Assembly (NCBI GenBank): GCA_030841085.1
Contig: JAVEDP010000041.1
Coordinates: forward strand, 362,283 to 426,282
Direction: 5' to 3'
Source of the DNA: Pyrinomonadaceae bacterium
Lineage (GTDB): Bacteria; Acidobacteriota; Blastocatellia; Pyrinomonadales; Pyrinomonadaceae
Length of the DNA: 64,000 bases
Position numbers and translations under genes: made by a program. This document shows, one piece after another, positions 9,955 through 20,849 of this stretch (its first letter is position 1; every line of letters starts with the position of its first letter). The notes under the pieces are model-generated. The model saw only the letters and a list, made by a program, of their open reading frames with translations. It made no database searches and was not told the origin of the DNA.

Positions 9955-11736
9955 CTAGCAATAAATGTCAAATCTCATTGGCGAAGATTCGCGTCCATCC
10001 GTAGTTGGATTCTTATTAAGAATTTGGCTCTGCAACGTTCCGGTGCGGACACTTTCCGCGAGTCGCTTGGCATCGGGCAAAGCTTCCAGCGCGCGCAGGA
10101 CTTGCGGATCGCTATCGAGCAGTACGCGCGCGCCGGCATCATTTGAGAATCCGGCGGTAACAATTTCTTCGCGCAGTCGCAGCTTCACAAAATCCAAATC
10201 CGCATCGAGCTGAGCAAGGGTCAATTGCGACTCGCTGTCCGTGCGCACAAAATTGCGAAACGCTTCCAGCACGCGATCGCTGATGACGTACTCACCCGCC
10301 TTGGGATTTCTGCCGTACTGGACCTTGTCCACTTTGTAAGCTTCGAGACCTGGAACCAAACCGGCGGCGAGTTGGCGCGTGAACTGAAACGCGGCTTCGG
10401 CGATTCTGTTTCGCTGCGGCGAAAACGTCAGCGGCTTGATGTCGATGTCCGGCGTGATGCCGCCGCCGCCATAGAAAACGCGACCCGCTGCAGTCTTCAC
10501 TGCCGGACCGCTTTGCGGATGCGGCGTCGGCGAAGCTTGCGCGAGAGTTGAAGAGTCACCCGGCTTTGAAGGCGATCCGGCCGGCTGCGGCTTCGCGGGT
10601 TCTTCGTCGTGCCTGGTGTAATAGTCGTACAGCGAGCCACTCGAATAATCGCGTTGCAACGACCGGCCATAGGGCGTGTAGTAGCGCGCGGTGGTCAACG
10701 TCAGGCCGGTATTAAACGGCAACTGGAAAACGTGTTGGACCAGGCCCTTGCCGAAACTCGTTTCGCCGACAATCAGGCCGCGGCCATGGTCCTGGATCGC
10801 GCCGGCAACAATCTCAGAAGCTGATGCCGTGCCGCGATTAATCAACACTACCAGCGGCACATCTTCCGGATCGGAGCCACTCGATTTGTAAACGATTGGA
10901 TCGCTGTATTCAGTGCGGCCCCTCACCGACACAACCACTTGACCGCGTGGCAAAAATTCGCTCGCAACATCGATCGCCTGGTTCAGTAGTCCACCAGGAT
11001 TGCCGCGCATGTCCAACACGAGCTGGCGCATACCATCTTTCTTTAGTTTGCCAATCGCCTCGCGCAACTCTTCGTCGCTGGTGCTTTGAAAGCCGCCCGT
11101 CAGTCCGACATAACCCGTGCCGGGTCGCAGCATGTACGCGTTGCGGATTGAAGGAAGTGGAACTGAATCGCGGATTATCGTAAAGCTCAGCGCTGCTTCG
11201 GCGCCGGCGCGATCCACTTTCAATGTAACCGGCTCGCCGCGGCCGCCGCGCACGTTTTTCGATACTTGTTCGCTGGTCCAATCACGCGCGTCTTTGCCGT
11301 CAACCTCGAGGATGCGATCGCCATAGCGCAAACCGAGACGACCGGCGGGCGTGCCTTCAACTGCCGACTGAATATAGACGCCGTCCCGGTGCTGCACGAT
11401 GGTTACGCCGATGCCGTAGAAACGCGAATCCTGATCTTCTCTTAGTTTCCGAAATTCGTTATACGGAAAATACATCGAGTGAGGATCGAGCGTCGAAAGC
11501 ATGCCCTGAATAGCAGCCTGCGTCGCCTTTTCGTAATCTATCTCGCCGGCATACTGGCCTGAGATTGCTTCGATGGCTTCGTTGTAGTCCTTCTCAATGT
11601 CGTCAGCTTGTGTATTTGAGATCGCACTATTGGTTGGCGTGCTATGACGAAAACGCCGTGAGCGGCCGATGGTGCCGCCGACCAGCGCGGCAATCAAAAC
11701 GACTGAACAGGCAATGATTGAAAATCTTTTAGTCAT
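9955..11736 (-). CDS. S41 family C-terminal processing peptidase (CtpA-like) with PDZ domain
   Basis: GIGVTIVQHRDGVYIQSAVEGTPAGRLGLRYGDRILEVDG PDZ; LVLDMRGNPGGLL; GTASASEIVAGAIQDHGRGLIVGETSFGKG catalytic region. Confidence 0.93.
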   Translation of the reverse strand: MTKRFSIIACSVVLIAALVGGTIGRSRRFRHSTPTNSAISNTQADDIEKDYNEAIEAISGQYAGEIDYEKATQAAIQGMLSTLDPHSMYFPYNEFRKLREDQDSRFYGIGVTIVQHRDGVYIQSAVEGTPAGRLGLRYGDRILEVDGKDARDWTSEQVSKNVRGGRGEPVTLKVDRAGAEAALSFTIIRDSVPLPSIRNAYMLRPGTGYVGLTGGFQSTSDEELREAIGKLKKDGMRQLVLDMRGNPGGLLNQAIDVASEFLPRGQVVVSVRGRTEYSDPIVYKSSGSDPEDVPLVVLINRGTASASEIVAGAIQDHGRGLIVGETSFGKGLVQHVFQLPFNTGLTLTTARYYTPYGRSLQRDYSSGSLYDYYTRHDEEPAKPQPAGSPSKPGDSSTLAQASPTPHPQSGPAVKTAAGRVFYGGGGITPDIDIKPLTFSPQRNRIAEAAFQFTRQLAAGLVPGLEAYKVDKVQYGRNPKAGEYVISDRVLEAFRNFVRTDSESQLTLAQLDADLDFVKLRLREEIVTAGFSNDAGARVLLDSDPQVLRALEALPDAKRLAESVRTGTLQSQILNKNPTTDGRESSPMRFDIYC

Positions 11737-11849
11737 ATTTCAAAACCGGTAAACCATAGCAATATTAACACAAGGGTGCAGTTTTCAACTCCCGCCGCCG
11801 AAGCCAGCTCAGTATGCTATATTCGCCGCCAGAACCACCCATCGATCGC

Positions 11850-12614
11850 ATGACTCTTTCGCTGTCCATTGTTGTTCCTGCTTATAACGAAGGTGCGCGC
11901 CTCGCAAAATCGTTGCGGGATATTACGTCATATCTACAGAACTATCCTGCCGATTCCGAATTGATCGTCGTTGACGATGGCTCTACCGACAGCACAGCCG
12001 ACACTGCGCGACAAGAGCTGGCCGCGTCGCAAAACGTCCGCACCTCGGTCATTAGCTACCAATCGAATTTGGGAAAAGGTCGCGCGGTTCGCTTGGGATT
12101 GCTCGCGTCGCGAGGCGACATTGCTTTATTTACCGACGCGGATCTGTCTACTCCAATTACTGAAACTCCTAAACTGGTCGAACCGCTTCAACGCAATGAA
12201 TGTGATCTCGCATTTGGATCGCGCGCGCTCGATCGCAGTTTGATTGGCGTGCACCAACCGTGGCGCCGCGAGCAGGGCGGCCGGGTTTTTAATCTTGCCG
12301 TGCGTGTAGCAACTGGCCTTCCCTTTTGGGACACGCAATGCGGCTTCAAGGCGTTCAATATGAAAACTTGCCGGCCGATTATTGAGGGAGCAACAATCGA
12401 TCGCTTCGGGTTTGATGTTGAACTGCTGTACGTGGCCCACCGCGCCGGGTTGCGGCTGAAGGAAATTCCGGTGCGTTGGAACCATGTCGAGGGCAGCAAG
12501 ATTAGTTTTGCCAGCGATAGTGTGAAGATGCTGAGCGAGGTTGGCAGAATTCGCCAACAAGCGCGCTGCGGAGTTTACGATCGAGCCATCAGCGAAGCGC
12601 GCGCGCTACAATAA
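11850..12614 (+). CDS. Glycosyltransferase family 2 (dolichyl-phosphate glucosyltransferase-like)
   Basis: LSIVVPAYNEGARLAKSL, VVDDGSTDSTADTA, LFTDADLSTPI, DTQCGFKAF. Confidence 0.9.
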   Translation: MTLSLSIVVPAYNEGARLAKSLRDITSYLQNYPADSELIVVDDGSTDSTADTARQELAASQNVRTSVISYQSNLGKGRAVRLGLLASRGDIALFTDADLSTPITETPKLVEPLQRNECDLAFGSRALDRSLIGVHQPWRREQGGRVFNLAVRVATGLPFWDTQCGFKAFNMKTCRPIIEGATIDRFGFDVELLYVAHRAGLRLKEIPVRWNHVEGSKISFASDSVKMLSEVGRIRQQARCGVYDRAISEARALQ

Positions 12615-12654
12615 GCGAGCAGCGTAACCAATAACGATAGTTGTTTAAGTCATC

Positions 12655-12996
12655 ATGTTAACGGCTGATCAATTCCGTGGCCTCGCTCTCGCGATGGACG
12701 GCGCTATCGAGAGCGCGCACATGGGCCATCCCGACTTTCGTGCTAATGGTCGCATCTTTGCGACGCTTCATCCAGGGAACGAATCCGGAATGGTCAAGTT
12801 GACGCCGGAGCAACAGCAGGAGTTTCTGCGTGAAGGTTCGGATGCCTTCGTACCCTCGAGCGGCGCCTGGGGACGGCAGGGATGCACGAACGTTAAGCTG
12901 GCGGTTGTGGAGGAAGACAGTCTAGGCCAGGCCCTGACGCTTGCGTGGCAGAACACTAAGAAACAAACTAGCGCCCGACGCAAAAAGAAAAAATGA
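12655..12996 (+). CDS. MmcQ/YjbR family DNA-binding protein
   Basis: MDGAIESAHMGHPDFRANGRIFATLHPG, WGRQGCTNVKL. Confidence 0.8.
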   Translation: MLTADQFRGLALAMDGAIESAHMGHPDFRANGRIFATLHPGNESGMVKLTPEQQQEFLREGSDAFVPSSGAWGRQGCTNVKLAVVEEDSLGQALTLAWQNTKKQTSARRKKKK

Positions 12997-13748
12997 CAGC
13001 CCGACTAAACGTCAACATCGATCATGTCGCAACCGTGCGCCAGGCACGGCGCGCGGCTGAACCAAGCGTCTTCGCTGCGGCCATGGTTTGCGAACAAGCC
13101 GGCGCGGACGGCATCACCGTCCACCTGCGCGGCGACCGGCGCCACATCCAGGACGACGACGTGCGCGCACTGCGCCAAAGTGTGACCACCTATTTGAATC
13201 TCGAGATGGCCGCGACTGAAGAGATGCTGGCGATTGCACTCGAGCTAAGACCGGATGCGGTAACTCTGGTTCCCGAAAGTCCCGATGAAATAACCACCGA
13301 AGGCGGCTTAAACGTGACGGCTAACATAGCGATTGTCCGGGCAGCGGTCAGCCGGCTGCGACAGGCGGGAATCCTGGCCAGTCTCTTCATCGATCCGGAT
13401 TCAAAACAGATCGAAGCTGCGCATGAAATCAATGCTCAACAAATCGAGTTATGCACTGCGCCTTATGCTGACGCGACTTTAGGTGCGCGTGGTTTTCATG
13501 GCGAGGGCGCTTTGCGCGTCGGCCAGGAATTGAGAAGACTGCGGGAAGCCGCGGCGTTGGGAATGCAATACGGAATACTAATCGCGGCGGGTCATGGTTT
13601 GACATATCGCAACGTCGGCGCGGTGGCGGCAATGCCTGACGTTACCGAATTTAATATCGGTCACAACATAATTGCGCATGCGGTTTTTGTGGGTTTGGAA
13701 AAAGCAGTTACAGAAATGCGCGAGGCTATTCGGAAAGGAACGTCGTAG
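12993..13748 (+). CDS. pdxJ: Pyridoxine 5'-phosphate synthase
   Basis: LNVNIDHVATVRQARR, GADGITVHLRGDRRHIQDDDV, AAGHGLTYRNV, EFNIGHNIIAHAVFVGL. Confidence 0.97.
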   Translation: MTARLNVNIDHVATVRQARRAAEPSVFAAAMVCEQAGADGITVHLRGDRRHIQDDDVRALRQSVTTYLNLEMAATEEMLAIALELRPDAVTLVPESPDEITTEGGLNVTANIAIVRAAVSRLRQAGILASLFIDPDSKQIEAAHEINAQQIELCTAPYADATLGARGFHGEGALRVGQELRRLREAAALGMQYGILIAAGHGLTYRNVGAVAAMPDVTEFNIGHNIIAHAVFVGLEKAVTEMREAIRKGTS

Positions 13749-13829
13749 GCAAACTGTTAGTTTGCGGTGATTCATTAGCACTCAACTTGATTGCCGGGCA
13801 CGACCGCAAACTAACAGTTTGCTTTACGA
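13743..13829. repeat. Paired-arm hairpin repeat, copy 1 (gcaaactgttagtttgcg)
   Basis: Arms 13743-13768 and 13803-13829; second copy at 23736-23820. Confidence 0.9.
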
Positions 13830-13836
13830 CAGACGT

Positions 13837-14247
13837 CTAGCTTCGTGAGCTGCCGGCAAGTTGCAAGCGGACCATCGAGCGTTCGAGTTTAGCGCGCGCT
13901 GTTTCAAAATCCTCTTCAGTTCCAGTCCAGGACGTTAGTTGCGTTTGAATATGCTCGCGTGCCAGACGCGCGCGCGCCGCGTCGATCTCTTCAGGCCGTT
14001 CGGCAACTTCCGCCAGCACCGAAACTGTATCGTCCTTGACTTCGACGAACCCTCCGGAAACGTGAAGCTGCGAAGACTTGCCACCCGCGGAGTAAGCCAG
14101 CACACCGGTTTGAAGTTGAGAAATCAGAGGCGTGTGGCCCGGAAGAATGCCAAGCTCCCCGCCGAGCCCCGGCACCGTCACCGTGTCGACAGATTCCGAG
14201 AGCACTTTGCGTTCGGGTGTTACAACTTCTAATTGCAATTGAGCCAT
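13837..14247 (-). CDS. atpC: F0F1 ATP synthase subunit epsilon
   Basis: LQLEVVTPERKVLSESVDTVTVPGLGGELGILPGHTPLISQLQTGVL; start at MAQLQLE. Confidence 0.93.
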   Translation of the reverse strand: MAQLQLEVVTPERKVLSESVDTVTVPGLGGELGILPGHTPLISQLQTGVLAYSAGGKSSQLHVSGGFVEVKDDTVSVLAEVAERPEEIDAARARLAREHIQTQLTSWTGTEEDFETARAKLERSMVRLQLAGSSRS

Positions 14248-14253
14248 AAAAAG

Positions 14254-15908
<1,655 letters not shown>

Positions 15909-16038
15909 TTATTTCGACTCCTCTTTCATAGCCTGTAACGGCAGAAAAACTGGCAGGGTTAAAAGCCAGTCAAGATACCACAGGGCCGAAAGTTGCGCCA
16001 AGCGCGGTTAGAAATGGTACTGGTTCAGTTTTATTTCT

Positions 16039-16217
16039 TAGGTCCGAAGGACCGCCAGTTAGTAGACCCGGTCCGTGAGGCCGGGGTGGGTTCTAGGGTT
16101 GTTTCTGAGCGCCGAAGGTGCGACAGGATTTCTATCGGCCCTTCGGGCCTTTGAGTTTTCGAGTACATCTCCCCGCCCTCACGGTCGGGGCTATTGACTG
16201 CTGGTCCTTCGGACCTA
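16039..16217. repeat. BIME/MITE-like element related to the RAYT element ends, without a transposase
   Basis: aggtccgaaggacc ... gagcgccgaaggtgcgacag ... caatagccccgaccgtgagggcgggg pattern shared with 8941-9030 and 9628-9714. Confidence 0.8.
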
Positions 16218-16542
16218 ATGCAGGATGATGAGTGAAACGGAACCCAGTACCGGCGAAATCTGCTTTTGGATTCGACTGGCTGGTAAGGAAGCTGTAGCAC
16301 TGGAAGGATTCCCAGAAATACTGTTGTATTAGTTGAGTTGCTCATGACGATTCCGGCCCTGTCGCGTTGACAACCTATGAAGTTGAAAGTAAATTTTGGC
16401 TTGATTGAGATTATTGGTTTTTTGAACAAGAATTTGTTGTTGTGCCCCAGGTCAATCTCTCCGACGCCTGGCCGTCAGCCTTAGTTCTAAATTCCTGACA
16501 TTTCTCGCCACAAACAGATAGCCCGTAAGGAGTTTTTTCGGG

Positions 16543-19500
16543 ATGAAACGAAGTCTGCTGTTAACCTTATTTCTCACGCTCTTCATAGGCCTGCTGTTTG
16601 TGGGTTCGCAATCATCCCACGCCGGCGGACAGAATCAGACGGACAACAACTCGGCCAACAAAACTGACGGCCCACTCGCCTCGAAAGAAAAAGAAGACAT
16701 CGTAATTGGCTCGTCGCGCAAGACCGGCGGGGCGACCGACCTTGAAGAGGAAGAGACCGAGCCTGATTTCCCGAAAGGTCGACGGGGAAACATGGATGAG
16801 AGCGCTTACCTGCGTTTGCGCGACGAATACATCGCGCGACTGCGCGGCATCGAACCGGGCCGCCCATTTGATTCGGGCGCGCGTGGTCGAGCGATTCGGC
16901 AAATGGAGAGCGCTCAGACTCTACGCGCTGAAAGTTCCAAGGACTCTTTCTTCAACAAACTAACGAGTGTTTTTGGATCCGAAACGCCGTTGGCATCGAT
17001 CTGGACGGAGCTAGGACCAAGGCCGTTGCCAAATGGATCGGCGCAAAGCGGTATTGTTCCGGTATCGGGTCGTACCACCGCAGTCGTCGTCGATCCCACA
17101 AATCCCAATAAGGTTTATTTGGGCACCGCACAAGGTGGCGTTTGGCGTTCCCTCGATGCCGGCGTGAACTGGACTCCAATCTTCGACAGTGCCCAATCGC
17201 TGGCTATCGGCGCGCTGGCAATTGCGCCGTCGAGTCCGACCACTCTCTACGTTGGCACCGGCGAATTCAATGGCTGCGGCGATTGCTTTTTTGGCGTAGG
17301 TTTGTATCGCATCGACAATGCCGACACTTCGGCAACGCTCGTTGGTCCAATCAATCCCTCCCAGACCATTGGCAATCTTACTTACAAGGTTTTCAACGGC
17401 CGTGGCATCACCAAAATTCTCGTAGATCCGAATAATGCTGCAACCATTTTTGTGAGCACTGGTCGCGGAATTGGCGGCCAGGGCGCGAACGCTTTGGGTA
17501 TCACCCCGAATCTGGGAGGGAGCCTCGCGCCACGCGGCGTGTTTCGCTCGACGAATGCAACGGCGGCCGCAGCGTCGATAACTTTTGAGAAGTTAACTGT
17601 CACCACTGACTCCAGCGTGGACGCGCCGGCGACCGGCAACGTCGATACTCCGGATATGGCCCTGGAACCTGGCAACGCAAGCAATTTGATCGTCTCGGTG
17701 GTCGGGCTCACTGGCGGCGGCGGCATCTATCGGACTACTACTGCGCTCAATCCAAATCCGACATTCTCGCAAAGCCTCAGTCTTGGCAACGGCATTCGGG
17801 CCAATCTGGCGATCGCCAACGTGGGCGGCGCCGTTACGGTCTATGCAGCAACCGGTGAGACACCAAATGTGAATGCGAGCTGCACGACTGCTTCCAGCGG
17901 CGCCGTAAGGAAATCTGTTGATGGCGGACTTAGCTGGTCGACACAGCTTGGTGGGGGTCAGGGTTTTTGCGGCGGTCAGTGTTTCTACGATATGCCGATT
18001 GCGGTTGATCCTAACAATGCGAACATCGTCTACCTCGGTGGCAACGCTCGCGGTACGTGTTCGGATGCGATGAAGAAATCGATTGACGGCGGCACCAGCT
18101 TTCAACGCGACGACAATGGTTTGCATGCCGACTCGCATGCCCTCTTCTTCGACGGCGCCGGACTCATTTACACCGGAAACGATGGCGGCGTTTGGAAGCG
18201 CAGCTCTAGCTCTTCGGCCGGAAGCGCCTGGACCAATCTCAATCGCTCGCCGCTCAGCACATTGCAGTTTGAAAGCATCGCCGTGCATCCGCTGGACCAG
18301 TTCTTCACCATCGGCGGCACACAGGACAACGGAACTGAAGCACAGCAAAGTTCCTCAGGCAATTGGAAAAACGCTGAAGGCGGCGATGGCGGTTACACGC
18401 TTATCGATCAAAGCGCTACGAACAACACCAACGTCACCATGTACCTGACGTTCTTCAACGAATCCAACAGCCAGATATTTTTTGATCGCGCAACGCTTAC
18501 GAGTTGTCTTAACGTGCGAAATTCGTGGCCCTCGCGCGGCGCCATCGCTTGCGGTAATGCGCCCTGCGCGGACGATAATACTCTGGCCTCGGGTTGCGAC
18601 AACCTACCTTTCTTAAAAAACAATGGTATTCAGCTGACTGACAACGTGCTGTTCTATGCGCCGATGGCATTGGGTCCGGGTAGTCCGAATATTTTGTACT
18701 TCGGAACCGATCGCCTCTATCGCTCAACCGATCGCGGCGACAACATGACGATCGTCAGCCAATCGCCGCTGCAACCGACTGGCTCACGCACGCCGCTCGG
18801 TGGTGGTGCCGCTCAAACTACCGGAACTCCCATCAGCACAATTGCCGTTTCTCCTCAGGACGACAACTATCGAATCGTCGGTATGCAAAACGGACCGGTG
18901 TGGGCCACCTCAACCGGCTCGGCGACGATGGTGAACATTACCGGCGGCTCGTTTCCCGCAAATCCTAACGGCAGCGTCACCAACAAATTTGTAGGCCGCG
19001 CGATTTTTGATCCCAGCAACAAGGACGTTGCTTACATTTCATTTTCTTTTTTCGCCCCCGCCGGTCAGGGAATTTGGAAGATTACGAATCTCGGCGCGGC
19101 TGGTTCCTCAGCTGGAGCGCCAAACTGGGTACCGGCGGCCAACGGGATTCCCAGCATTCCGATTAACGCTCTTGCTGTTGATCCTACAAATTCAAACAAC
19201 GTCTTTGCTGGAACTGATATCGGCGTTTACAACTCGACTGATGGCGGCGCCAGCTGGGCTCCATTCGGTACTGGGCTGCCGCGTGTTGCAGTTTTCGGCA
19301 TGGCTATTCAACCAACGAGCCGCATTTTGCGCGTGGCGACACACGGCCGAGGCATGTGGGAGATTTCGCTTAACGCCGCGCCTGGTCCAAACACGGTGCA
19401 ATTCAATTCCTTCAGCCAGGCAGCCAGTGAAACTCCAAACCAGACAACGAAAGTCGACGTTACCATTACGCGAACCGGCGACATCACCGGTGCCGCCACG

Positions 19501-20553
19501 ATCGACTATGCAACTTCCGATGGAACGGCCAGCTCGCGTTCGGATTACGAGGCTGCTATCGGCACGCTACGATTCGCGGCGAATGAAGGCACAAAGACTA
19601 TCTCGGTTTTCATCGTTGATGATCGTTTCGGTGAGGGTCCGGAGACTTTCAACATTAACTTGAGTAATCCTGTTGGCTGTACGCTAGGCTCGCCTGCATC
19701 TTTCACGGTCACGATAAATAGTAACGAGTCGGTCGACGGCTTGAATCCGGTAAAGGATGCGAGCTTTGACACCGACTTCTTCGTGCGGCAGCACTACATC
19801 GATTTTTTCAACCGGGCTCCGGACGACGGCGGCCTGGCGTTTTGGAAAAACCAGATTGACAGTTGCACCGACCAGGCATGCCGCGAGATTCGGCGTATCA
19901 ACGTCTCGGGTGCCTTCTTTTTGGCGATCGAGTTTCAGCAAACCGGATATTTGGTTGAGCGTCTCTACAAAACAGCTTACGGCGATAATACGTCGGCTAC
20001 CTCGACGCTAGGCGGAACACATCAGCTCTCAGTGCCAATCATTCGCTTTAATGAATTTCTGCCCGACACGCAGGAAATCGGAAGAGGAGTCGTAATTGGA
20101 CAGCCCGGAGCCGACCAACTTTTAGAGAACAACAAGCAGACCTTGATAGCAGAGTTTGTCGCCCGGCCGCGCTTCATTACAGCCTATCCGCTCTCAATGA
20201 CGCCGGCACAGTTTGTGGATCAATTGAACTTGAATGCCGGTGGACCTTTGTCGCCAACCGAGCGTAATCAGTTGGTCAGCGATCTCAACTCAGGAGCCAA
20301 GACGCGGGCGCAAGTTCTGCGAGCCGTTGCCGAAGATCCGGACTTGTTCACCGCTGAGCAAAATCGGGCGTTCGTGCTGGCACAATATTTCGGCTACCTG
20401 CGACGAAATCCAAACGATGCACCTGACTCAGACTTTAGCGGTTACGAGTTCTGGCTCAACAAGCTCAATCAGTTTAATGGAAACTTCGTAAACGCCGAGA
20501 TGGTCAAGTCGTTCATCGTCTCAAGCGAGTACCAAAATCGGTTTGGCCCATGA
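16543..20553 (+). CDS. Large secreted protein with BNR/sortilin-like repeats, Calx-beta domain and C-terminal DUF4214
   Basis: Signal peptide; repeated VDPTNPNKVYLGTAQGGVWRSLDAGVNW-type motifs; DYATSDGTASSRSDYEAAIGTLRFAANE (Calx-beta); FFVRQHYIDFFNRAPDDGGLAFW (DUF4214). Confidence 0.88.
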   Translation: MKRSLLLTLFLTLFIGLLFVGSQSSHAGGQNQTDNNSANKTDGPLASKEKEDIVIGSSRKTGGATDLEEEETEPDFPKGRRGNMDESAYLRLRDEYIARLRGIEPGRPFDSGARGRAIRQMESAQTLRAESSKDSFFNKLTSVFGSETPLASIWTELGPRPLPNGSAQSGIVPVSGRTTAVVVDPTNPNKVYLGTAQGGVWRSLDAGVNWTPIFDSAQSLAIGALAIAPSSPTTLYVGTGEFNGCGDCFFGVGLYRIDNADTSATLVGPINPSQTIGNLTYKVFNGRGITKILVDPNNAATIFVSTGRGIGGQGANALGITPNLGGSLAPRGVFRSTNATAAAASITFEKLTVTTDSSVDAPATGNVDTPDMALEPGNASNLIVSVVGLTGGGGIYRTTTALNPNPTFSQSLSLGNGIRANLAIANVGGAVTVYAATGETPNVNASCTTASSGAVRKSVDGGLSWSTQLGGGQGFCGGQCFYDMPIAVDPNNANIVYLGGNARGTCSDAMKKSIDGGTSFQRDDNGLHADSHALFFDGAGLIYTGNDGGVWKRSSSSSAGSAWTNLNRSPLSTLQFESIAVHPLDQFFTIGGTQDNGTEAQQSSSGNWKNAEGGDGGYTLIDQSATNNTNVTMYLTFFNESNSQIFFDRATLTSCLNVRNSWPSRGAIACGNAPCADDNTLASGCDNLPFLKNNGIQLTDNVLFYAPMALGPGSPNILYFGTDRLYRSTDRGDNMTIVSQSPLQPTGSRTPLGGGAAQTTGTPISTIAVSPQDDNYRIVGMQNGPVWATSTGSATMVNITGGSFPANPNGSVTNKFVGRAIFDPSNKDVAYISFSFFAPAGQGIWKITNLGAAGSSAGAPNWVPAANGIPSIPINALAVDPTNSNNVFAGTDIGVYNSTDGGASWAPFGTGLPRVAVFGMAIQPTSRILRVATHGRGMWEISLNAAPGPNTVQFNSFSQAASETPNQTTKVDVTITRTGDITGAATIDYATSDGTASSRSDYEAAIGTLRFAANEGTKTISVFIVDDRFGEGPETFNINLSNPVGCTLGSPASFTVTINSNESVDGLNPVKDASFDTDFFVRQHYIDFFNRAPDDGGLAFWKNQIDSCTDQACREIRRINVSGAFFLAIEFQQTGYLVERLYKTAYGDNTSATSTLGGTHQLSVPIIRFNEFLPDTQEIGRGVVIGQPGADQLLENNKQTLIAEFVARPRFITAYPLSMTPAQFVDQLNLNAGGPLSPTERNQLVSDLNSGAKTRAQVLRAVAEDPDLFTAEQNRAFVLAQYFGYLRRNPNDAPDSDFSGYEFWLNKLNQFNGNFVNAEMVKSFIVSSEYQNRFGP

Positions 20554-20849
20554 TCTAAGGCTTTCGAGCTATGTAAATTTTGCTTATTGAATTCCTCAAG
20601 CGAAATCCGTAAGCTGTTTCTCGCAGCATCGACGCTGCTTACCCGCCTCACTCAACGGAACACTGTTCCAGGCATCCGGAAAGTTCGGTCTCGCATCTGA
20701 ATCCGGGCTCAGCGAGACTCTCTTTGCAAGCCAAATGCGCAATCTGTGTCAGCGGTACAGGCGGCCAGCTAGCGCGACTTATCCTCCCGACAAGCTCGTT
20801 AGTTAACTAAAACCTCTTCCCTAAACATCGACAGAAGGAGATCGACCTC

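Noticed and set aside
16031-16429. 132-aa minus-strand ORF
   Set aside because: Overlaps the BIME-like repeat and has no family signature; likely spurious
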